DNA of 64,000 bases from NCBI GenBank assembly GCA_025359905.1, contig JANYDF010000135.1, forward strand, positions 1 through 64,000, read 5' to 3'. Below the pieces are notes generated by a model. That model did not search any database. It saw nothing but the letters and a program-made list of their open reading frames with translations, and was not told the origin of the DNA. Shown here in pieces: positions 46,786 through 53,888 of this stretch. The stretch comes from Rhodospirillales bacterium (GTDB lineage Bacteria; Pseudomonadota; Alphaproteobacteria; Acetobacterales; Acetobacteraceae). Within the stretch, counting starts at the first letter, position 1, and each line of letters begins with the position of its first letter. The position numbers and the translations under genes are program-made.

Positions 46786-48282
46786 TTAGCGCATCGTCGG
46801 AATAACAAACTCGGCACCGTCCTTAACGCCGGACGGCCAGCGCGCGGTGACGGTTTTGGTTTTCGTATAAAAGCGGATCGAGTCCGGCCCATGCTGGTTC
46901 AAATCGCCGAAGCCCGAACGCTTCCAGCCGCCGAAGGTATGGTAGGCGATGGGCACCGGGATTGGCACGTTGATACCAACCATGCCGACTTCGACGCGTG
47001 AGGCGAAGTCGCGGGCAGCATCGCCATCGCGGGTGAAGATGGCAACGCCATTGCCGTATTCATGATCGGTCGCCAGCGCCAGCGCCTGCTCGTACTGCCC
47101 GGCGCGCACCACCGACAGCACCGGGCCGAAGATTTCTTCCTTGTAGATCCGCATGTCGGGCGTGACGTGGTCGAACAGACTGCCGCCGATGTAAAACCCG
47201 TCCTCGTAGCCTTGCAGCTTGAAGCCGCGGCCATCGACCGACAGCGTGGCGCCTTCATCGACGCCAATGCCGATGTAGTCGCGCACCCGCTCCAGCGCCT
47301 GCTTGGTGACCAGCGGGCCGTAATCGGCGGTGGCGTCGTTCGATGGGCCGATCTTCAGCGCTTCGACGCGCGGAATCAGCTTGCTCATCAGCCGCTCGGC
47401 GGTGTCGTGGCCAACCGGCACGGCGACCGATATCGCCATGCAACGCTCGCCAGCCGAACCGTAGCCGGCGCCGATCAGCGCATCGACGGTCTGGTCCATG
47501 TCGGCGTCCGGCATGATGATGGCGTGGTTCTTGGCGCCGCCGAAGCACTGGCAACGCTTACCGGCCGCTGCCGCGCGGCTGTAGATGTAATGCGCAATCG
47601 GGGTGGAGCCGACGAAGCCGACCGCCTTGATGTCCGGATGATCCAGGATCGCGTCGACCGCTTCCTTGTCGCCGTTCACCACGTTGAACACGCCAGCCGG
47701 CAGCCCGGCTTCCAGCAGCAATTCGCCGATGCGCATCGGCACCGACGGGTCGCGTTCGGACGGCTTGAGGATGAAGGCGTTACCGCAAGCCAGCGCCGGG
47801 GCGGCCTTCCACAGCGGAATCATCGCCGGGAAATTGAACGGGGTGATACCCGCGACCACGCCGAGCGGCTGGCGCATGGAATACACGTCGATGCCGGTGC
47901 CGGCTGAGTCGGAGAACTCGCCTTTCAGCAGATGCGGAATGCCGAGGGCGAATTCAACCACTTCCAGGCCGCGCTGGATATCGCCGCGCGCATCCGGCAC
48001 GGTCTTACCATGCTCGCTGGACAGCAATTCGGCGAGCGATTGGTATTCCTTCTGGATCAGCTCAAGGAACTTCATCAGCACGCGCGCACGGCGCTGCGGG
48101 TTGGTGGCGGCCCAGCCCCGCTGGGCTTCCTTCGCATTGGCCACCGCTTCGTTCAATTCCAGCGTGCTGGCCAGCGCCACATGCGACTGCACAGCACCGG
48201 TCGACGGATTGAACACCTCGGCGGTGCGGCCGCTGCGGCCTGCCACGCGTTTGCCGCCGATGAAGTGACCGATCTGATGCAT
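46786..48282 (-). CDS. mmsA: CoA-acylating methylmalonate-semialdehyde dehydrogenase
   Basis: 498 residues, the normal length. ALDH fold with FVGSTPIAHYIY, the family-specific FGGAKNHAIIMPDADM and catalytic Cys in GSAGERCMAISVAV. It converts methylmalonate semialdehyde to propionyl-CoA and CO2 with NAD and CoA. It is the first gene of the valine operon. A LysR regulator is divergent, with only 91 bases between the starts, and is the likely activator. Confidence 0.95.
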   Translation of the reverse strand: MHQIGHFIGGKRVAGRSGRTAEVFNPSTGAVQSHVALASTLELNEAVANAKEAQRGWAATNPQRRARVLMKFLELIQKEYQSLAELLSSEHGKTVPDARGDIQRGLEVVEFALGIPHLLKGEFSDSAGTGIDVYSMRQPLGVVAGITPFNFPAMIPLWKAAPALACGNAFILKPSERDPSVPMRIGELLLEAGLPAGVFNVVNGDKEAVDAILDHPDIKAVGFVGSTPIAHYIYSRAAAAGKRCQCFGGAKNHAIIMPDADMDQTVDALIGAGYGSAGERCMAISVAVPVGHDTAERLMSKLIPRVEALKIGPSNDATADYGPLVTKQALERVRDYIGIGVDEGATLSVDGRGFKLQGYEDGFYIGGSLFDHVTPDMRIYKEEIFGPVLSVVRAGQYEQALALATDHEYGNGVAIFTRDGDAARDFASRVEVGMVGINVPIPVPIAYHTFGGWKRSGFGDLNQHGPDSIRFYTKTKTVTARWPSGVKDGAEFVIPTMR

Positions 48283-48332
48283 GCGCGTTGCTCTCCCGTT
48301 TCGTGCTGCTGCTTACCCGGATTGGCGCACAG

Positions 48333-48357
48333 TGGTAGACCCGATTTTCCACTACCA
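48333..48357. promoter_or_regulatory. Candidate LysR-type operator
   Basis: TGGTAG (48333-48338) and CTACCA (48352-48357) form an inverted repeat with a 13-base spacer in the 91-base region between mmsA and the divergent LysR gene, 17 bases before the lysR ATG. Position and symmetry fit an autoregulatory LysR site. Confidence 0.5.
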
Positions 48358-48373
48358 TCGTGCAAAAATTCAC

Positions 48374-49306
48374 ATGAGCCTGCCGTTCGACTGGGACCTG
48401 CTGCAATCCTTCCTCGCGGTGGCGCGCACCGGCAAGCTGACCGTGGCGGCCAAGCGGCTGCGCATCGACCATTCCACGCTGAGCCGCCGGATCACCGCGC
48501 TGGAATCGGCCCTCGGCACCAAATTGTTCGAGCGGCAATTGTCCGGCTATACGCTGACAGCGCAGGGCGACCGGCTGTTGCAGCGCAGCGAGACGCTGGA
48601 AAGCACCGTGCTGGCGATCCAGTCCGACGTGGGCCAGAGCAGCACGCGGATTTCCGGCGCGGTGCGGATCGGGGCACCGGATGGGTTTGGAACAGCGTTT
48701 CTGGCCCCGGCGATCGGGCGGTTGCTGGCGCTGCATCCCGACCTGGATATCGATCTGGTGGCGACGCCGCGCAGCTTCAGCCTATCGCGGCGCGAGGCGG
48801 ATATTGCCATCGGGCTGGCGCCGCCCGCGCATGGCCGCCTGCACACCCGCAAGCTGACCGACTACGCGCTGGGCATCTATGCCGCCAAGGCGCATCCGGC
48901 GCTGTGGCAAGGGGTCGCCAGCATCGATGACGTCGCGGCACGGCCGTTCATCAGCTACATCGACGACCTGATCTTCACGCCCGAGCTCGACTACGTGCCC
49001 GCCGTGTCGAAGGCCATCGTGCCGCGCCTGCGCAGTTCGAACCTGATCGCGCAATGGCAGGCGGCAGCGGCGGGCGCCGGGCTGTGCATCCTGCCGTGCT
49101 TCATGGCAGACCCAGACGCCCGGCTGGTGCGGGTGCTGCCGGATAGCGTGACGCTAATCCGCACGTTCTGGATGATCGTGCATTCCGATCTGCGCGATCT
49201 GGCGCGCATTCAGGTGACGCTGGACTTCATCGCCGGGGAAGTGCGCCGCCACGCAGCGCACTTCCTGCCGGCAGAGACGCCTCAGGTGGTCATCGGCGCG
49301 CGGTAG
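48374..49306 (+). CDS. LysR-family transcriptional regulator
   Basis: 310 residues from ATG 48374 (MSLPFDWDLLQSFLAV). N-terminal winged HTH with TVAAKRLRIDHSTLSRRITALE, shown by its core RIDHSTLSRRI, then a LysR substrate-binding domain (GAVRIGAPDGFGTAFLAP). It is divergent from mmsA and is probably its regulator, responding to a valine-pathway intermediate. The last 25 bases overlap the 3' end of the convergent SDR gene. Confidence 0.92.
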   Translation: MSLPFDWDLLQSFLAVARTGKLTVAAKRLRIDHSTLSRRITALESALGTKLFERQLSGYTLTAQGDRLLQRSETLESTVLAIQSDVGQSSTRISGAVRIGAPDGFGTAFLAPAIGRLLALHPDLDIDLVATPRSFSLSRREADIAIGLAPPAHGRLHTRKLTDYALGIYAAKAHPALWQGVASIDDVAARPFISYIDDLIFTPELDYVPAVSKAIVPRLRSSNLIAQWQAAAAGAGLCILPCFMADPDARLVRVLPDSVTLIRTFWMIVHSDLRDLARIQVTLDFIAGEVRRHAAHFLPAETPQVVIGAR

Positions 49307-50073
49307 GTTTCGAAATTGGCGTCCACGCCAATGGATTGGCCGGTGATGTGCTTGGCCTGATCCGAGGCCAGGAAGACCGCGACCGCCGCGATCTCGTCCA
49401 TCTCGATCATGCTGTGCATCGAGATATTGTGCAGCACGAATGGCAGGTATTGCTCCAGCGTCATGCCGCGCGCCTTGGCCTGCTCGTCCATCACCCGCCG
49501 CCCGCGCGGGCCGTTGACGAGGCCGGGCAGGATGGCGTTGACACGCACGTTCAAGCCACCGAGCTCGACAGCCAGCACATCGGTGAAGCCGCGCACGGCA
49601 TATTTCGACGCCGAATACGGTGAGCGCATCGGCATCCCGATCCGCCCGGCCACCGAGGACATGTTGATGATGACGCCGCCGCCCTGGGCGCGGAACAGCG
49701 GCACCGCCGCGCGCACCGCGTAGAACTGGCCGGTGACGTTGACCGCCATGGTGCGGTTCCACTCGTCGTCGGTGATGTCCTCGACCGCCTTGGTCGGGCC
49801 GGAAATGCCGGCGTTGTTGACCAGCACATCGAGGCCGCCAAAACTTGCCTTTAGTTCGTCGAACACCCGCGCCACGTCGGCTGAGTCCGACACATCGGCG
49901 CGCACCGCCAGCATCTGCGGCGCTTGCTGCGCGCAATCGGCTAACGCCGCCTCATCGACATCGCACACCGCGACGCGCGCACCTTCGGCGAGGAAGCGAT
50001 CCGCCATCACGCGGCCGATGCCGCCAGCGCCTGCGGTGATCAGAACGCGCTTGCCGTTGAGGCCGAGATCCAT
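49282..50073 (-). CDS. SDR-family oxidoreductase
   Basis: 263 residues with complete classical motifs: TAGAGGIGR cofactor loop, Asp in CDVDEA indicating NAD preference, NNAG, Ser in INMSSVAG, YSASK, and the end DQAKHITGQSIGVDANFE. It is intact, but lies on the same strand just downstream of the broken diol dehydratase locus and the dehydrogenase stub, so it may be a survivor of the same catabolic cluster. The substrate is unknown. Confidence 0.88.
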   Translation of the reverse strand: MDLGLNGKRVLITAGAGGIGRVMADRFLAEGARVAVCDVDEAALADCAQQAPQMLAVRADVSDSADVARVFDELKASFGGLDVLVNNAGISGPTKAVEDITDDEWNRTMAVNVTGQFYAVRAAVPLFRAQGGGVIINMSSVAGRIGMPMRSPYSASKYAVRGFTDVLAVELGGLNVRVNAILPGLVNGPRGRRVMDEQAKARGMTLEQYLPFVLHNISMHSMIEMDEIAAVAVFLASDQAKHITGQSIGVDANFETYRAPMTT

Positions 50074-50168
50074 CTTGAAGCTCCCCGATACTTGGTCGAA
50101 CGCCGCAGTGCCTTACGCTGGCGTGGTGCCATGCCGGCAAACAACGCGTCAATGCGCCGCACTGCAAC

Positions 50169-50402
50169 TCAGCCGCCAGCGTAACCCGCGACATCGACCG
50201 CCCGCCCCATGCGCGCCGATTGCAACGCTGCACCCAGAACCTGCATTTCCTTGACCCCATCGGCGAAGTTCGCCGTGATCGAGCAACCGGTGCCGATAGC
50301 ATGGCGAAAGTCGGCCATCGCGTTCACGAAGCTATGCTCATAGCCGATGATATGCCCCGGCGGCCACCAGGCTTTCAGGTACGGGTGCTCGGATTCCGTC
50401 AG
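50169..50402 (-). pseudogene. C-terminal remnant of a Gfo/Idh/MocA-family dehydrogenase
   Basis: The minus-strand frame ending at TGA 50169-50171 encodes 77 residues beginning LTESEHPYLKAWWPPGHIIG and continuing YEHSF, ANFADGVKEMQVL, the hallmark C-terminus of Gfo/Idh/MocA oxidoreductases (HPY..WWPPGH.IGYEH). The N-terminal Rossmann domain and most of the protein (usually 350 or more residues) are missing: immediately upstream is the 3' end of the diol dehydratase small-subunit gene, whose stop codon overlaps the remnant. No start codon or RBS suggests expression. It is a deletion relic. Confidence 0.82.
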
Positions 50403-50734
50403 TCTGGATCTTGCTTCAACAACCCCTTGGCGCTGAGGGCTTCTGCGGCCTCGCGGATATAGGCGCCGGTTTCCGGGGCGTCGTAGCGCGCCGCAATCTC
50501 CTGCGCTGCGGCGAGCAATTGGTGATAAGTCGCCCGATACGGCCGCAGCTTTTCGTAAGTCTCCAGCAGCACCGGATTGGGAATCGAGGTCAATTCGGCG
50601 GCGCGGCGGAAATTGCGCGCCAGCTGTGCGTAGCCGTTGTTGGCGGCAACCTCGGCCTGATGCTGCAACGTGGTGCGCCGGATCGCCAGATCGGCCATGC
50701 TGACCTCACCGGCCAGCACCGCCGCCAGCGTCAT
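50399..50734 (-). CDS. Diol/glycerol dehydratase small subunit (PduE-like)
   Basis: 111 residues, in the same frame as the fused large/medium gene and 30 bases after its stop. TLAAVLAGEVSMADLAIRR, QAEVAANNGYAQLARNFRRAAEL and GAYIREAAEALSAKGL match the small subunit of adenosylcobalamin-dependent diol dehydratases, though residues are shortened compared with 140-170 in many homologues. The frame is open, but the catalytic subunit upstream is broken, so a functional enzyme is not expected. The stop overlaps the dehydrogenase remnant. Confidence 0.78.
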   Translation of the reverse strand: MTLAAVLAGEVSMADLAIRRTTLQHQAEVAANNGYAQLARNFRRAAELTSIPNPVLLETYEKLRPYRATYHQLLAAAQEIAARYDAPETGAYIREAAEALSAKGLLKQDPD

Positions 50735-50764
50735 TGCCTCGGGCGGCGCGGGTCGCCGGCGGCA

Positions 50765-52456
50765 TCAGACATCGAATTGCGGCTCCATCTCGGACGGCGG
50801 CAACGCGCTGTCCATCGCGGCGATTTCGCGTTTGTGTAGCAGCATCGCCTGCACGGTCAGCCGCAGGCGGGCCATGTTGTCCACCTTCACCGGCACCGGC
50901 GACTGGCGCTTGGCGTGGCAGGCGGCATTGGCGCCGATTTGCCGGTACGCGCTGGCCGACAGCAGCGGTGCTTGCGAGAACAGTTCGAGGTTATTGAGCG
51001 GCGCCAAGCCCCGGCGTTGAATCACGGCAGTGCCTTTGGATTGCAAACCGATGGCAATGCCGGACCCGGACAGCTTGGCCCCTTCAAAACCGATCTGGCC
51101 GCAATCCGCACTGTGATGCACCTTCACCACGCGGGCGCACAGGCCTTCGCTGGCAATACCGCCGATCAGCGCCCGCAACGTCTCGCCATGGGTCAGGCCG
51201 CACAACACGGTATCGAGCGCGGTGGCGAAGGCGGGGCCGACGGCAATCACCACTTCGCCCGCCGCCCCTTCCGCCGCAGCGCCCCGCGCTTGCAACCGCA
51301 CACCGGCCGCACCGCGCATCACCGGCGCCATCTCGGTCGGATCGCGTGCCTGCGGGATGGCGGCGATGCGCGCCCATTCCTCGCCCTCCAGACGGAACCC
51401 GGTGCCAGGACCGCGATAGTCGTTCGGATCGGTAAAGGCGCTCTCGGCGCGGAATTGTTTGTCCAGCACAGCGGCCGGTTGCAGATAGTCCCCGGCGACG
51501 CGGGCCTTCTGCATACCCAGCACGTTGCCTGCGATATCGTCGAACCCGGCGCGCGCGAGGGCTGCGATGACGTCAACCGCCGTCAGCGGACCGTCGAGCA
51601 AGCGGTCTGCCGCGGCGAGGTCGGCCACCAGATCACGCTCCGGCATGTCGCCCGACGCATACGCGGTGGCGGCAGCCTCGATTTCCGCAGCACTAATTGC
51701 GGGAAAATCGAAAGCAGCAAACACCGCCTGCATAGCCTGCGCCGCTTTGCGCCGCACTCCCAGCACCGCGTCCTCGGTGACCGGCACCATACCGGCATCG
51801 ACGCGCATGTCGCGCTGCATCACCAGCCAATCGTCCATGTCATCGGCGTCGAAGTTGCCGCCGCCAAACATGTTGTCCTGGAGCGGCATGGAACTGTAGC
51901 CGGAGGTGATGAAGTCACTGCCGGGCAGAAATTGCAGCATCAACTTCGCGGTCTTGCGCATCTGCGAATGCGACGACATGGCGTCGTTGCCGGTCGCCAC
52001 TTCCAATCCGAGAGCCGCAGCCAGCAGGTTTTCCGCTAGCACGGCGCGCACGCCGCCGGGCAAGGCCGAAGGCAGCGCGATGCAACTGATCGAGCCGTTC
52101 TGCACGCCCTGCGCGCCGGCGGCTTTTACCAGCAGCAGGCAGCGCACTTCAAGATACAGCATCGAACGCCCGGCGTCGTAGCCCATCAGGGTCTCCGCGC
52201 CGCTGCCCGACGTGAAACGAATCTTGATGCCGCGCGATGCATAGGCGGAAGCGAGAAAGCCCTTCGACCACGGCGTGTCGTCGCCATCGCGCAACGCCGC
52301 GTCGGTGCCGTACACCGACAGCGTCTCGGCGTACGAGGTCAATCCCTTCAAGCCGAGCCGCAGATTGAGCCCTTCCTCAACCGCGCATTGCGTCAGCACG
52401 CCGCCATGCGGCGTTTGCGAGCCGACCAGAATGGCCAGCGCATTGATCGGCGGCAT
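50765..52456 (-). pseudogene. Diol dehydratase large subunit C-terminal part fused to medium subunit
   Basis: 563 codons. The first 370 or so match PduC from the INALAILVGSQ block onward (DGDDTPWSKGFLASAYASRG, RFTSGSGAETLMGY, NGSISCIALPSALPGG, QFLPGSDFITSGYSS, YLQPAAV). After RIAAIPQARDPTEMAP it continues without a stop into the medium subunit (EVVIAVGPAF, LSGSGIAIGLQSKGTAVI, LNNLELFSQAPLL). Large-medium fusions occur in some homologues. The 5' portion is in another reading frame (next entry), so this is a broken gene, not an independent one. Confidence 0.85.
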
Positions 52457-52928
52457 CAGCCGCCATCAGCGCAGGGTTCTCGCGCCAGTTGGTGACATGC
52501 GCCTGATTGCCGGGGCGGCGGCGGGCGCGCATTTTCTGCAACGCCATCATCATCGCAACCACGTTGAGGTGGCTGACGATCTCGCATAATTTGGCCGGAG
52601 TGCAGCCGCCGAGCAACCGGACGATTTGGGCGCGCGGCACAGCGATATCGACCAGCATTCGCGCGATGTCGAGCGACGGCGTCGCCATCGCCACGTCCGC
52701 CACTGCAAGGTCGATGGCGTAGCGGGCAATATAGCGGTCGATCACGTCGAACGCGGCCTCGCCGCAGCCGTCGATTTCCACCACACAGCCATTCGCCAAG
52801 ACCAGGCTCGGCTTCGGGTCGTTCGGGCTGTCCATCACGCACAGTCCAAGCGCGGCTGCCTCGGCGACAAAGCTGTCCTGGTTTACCGGGCGCTCTGCCC
52901 GCCGCTCAAAGCGTTTGGACCGCGTCAT
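52449..52928 (-). pseudogene. Diol dehydratase large subunit, N-terminal fragment
   Basis: The start MTRSKRFERRAERPVNQDSF and 160 residues match the PduC N-terminus up to QAHVTNWRENPALMAADAA, including the Gln and His that contact substrate. Then the frame continues into nonsense and ends at 52377, while the following PduC sequence resumes in another frame at about 52450. The segment of about 22 residues that normally links AADAA to APxNA (EGAWRGFDEQE... in Klebsiella) is absent, so an out-of-frame deletion of roughly 64-65 bases is inferred. By my recollection it removes catalytic Glu170. Confidence 0.85.
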
Positions 52929-53068
52929 CGCCTCCTCCGCCGGGCAGGAACATTGCTGCCACGACTGTTGAAACGCTAAAATGTCAAATATTACAAGTCA
53001 ATCGATGAGCAGCCCACGAACGCGCGCCCAATGCCAGGCCAGCAGCCAGCGGCAACGAGTTCGAGCGA

Positions 53069-53625
53069 GTGCAGCGCGCCGATCTGACGGCGCAGACCTA
53101 CGAGGCAATCCGCCAGCGGATTCTTCTGCGTGACCTGCGCACCGGCGAGCAGATCGCGGTCGATGCGGTGGCCGAGGGGCTAGGGGTCAGCCGCACCCCG
53201 GTGATCGACGCGCTCAAGCGGTTGTCAGCATTCGTCTCGCCATCCGCGAGCACCGCCATGCGGCTCTGGCCGATGCGTTGGAAGCGATCATTCAGCCTAT
53301 GGAGGCACACACCGCTGGTGAGGCGTTCACTGACGACACGCGCTGCACCGAATGGGACCGCGCGTTTCATAGCGCCATTGTAAGCGCCAGCGGCAATGCG
53401 CGGATGCAGGAGATTTACTGCAACCTGCATGTGCGTCTGCACATCATGCGGGTGCATTACTTCAGACAACTGGAATCGGCGTCGCGGGTCAACGCCGGCC
53501 ACGCCGCAATCGCCGCTGCATTCCGCGCGGGCGATCTGGCGCGGGCCGAACAGGCCGTATCAGGCCATTTGGCGGCAATCCGCAATCGGGCCATCGCCAA
53601 CCTGCGCGACGGCGGCAGCCTCTGA
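53069..53625 (+). pseudogene. Frameshifted GntR/FCD regulator
   Basis: From GTG 53069 one frame encodes a winged HTH start (TAQTYEAIRQRILLRDLRTG, VAEGLGVSRTPVIDALKRL). After that it turns to nonsense, while the +1-shifted frame from about 53222 encodes an FCD domain (SIRLAIREH, CTEWDRAFHSAIVSASGNARMQ, NAGHAAIAAAFRAGDLARAE) ending at 53625. The wing and linker (about 25 residues) are missing at the junction. A deletion plus frameshift has probably killed the gene. It is divergent from the broken diol dehydratase, its likely former target, across a 140-base AT-richer gap. Confidence 0.8.
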
Positions 53626-53662
53626 CTGCGATGGCGCCTGCAAGCGCGGCCGTTTGTGCCGT

Positions 53663-53881
53663 ATCGTTTCGTTCGGCATCCACCAGGGCGCGACGATCTA
53701 CGCCACGCACCTCATGGAACACGAGACCGTTGCGCTGCCACTGCCCCCCGCGCGCCGGGGCTGGGTGCAGACCGTGCGCGGCAACGCCAGCGTGAACGGT
53801 ATCCCGGTCGCGGCAGGCGACGGCACCGCGATCACCGGCGGTACGGCGGAAGCGGAACTGCTGCTGTTCGACCTGCTGTAG
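53663..53881 (+). pseudogene. C-terminal remnant of a pirin-family (YhaK-like) cupin
   Basis: The last 72 codons before TAG 53881 read GIHQGATIYATHLMEHETVA, then RRGWVQTVRGNASVNGIPVAAGDG and AEAELLLFDLL, which matches the C-terminal cupin half of pirin-like quercetin dioxygenase proteins (Q...IYA..L..GE, WVQV.RG...VNG..L.AGDG). The N-terminal metal-binding cupin, about 150 residues, is missing. An internal ATG exists but would give only a fragment. Confidence 0.65.
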
Positions 53882-53888
53882 CGCGCCG

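Noticed and set aside
52929-53068. Cobalamin riboswitch or clear operator in front of the diol dehydratase locus
   Set aside because: The gap is AT-richer than its surroundings (around 52980-53000) but shows no B12-box-like structure and no symmetrical site that I can defend.
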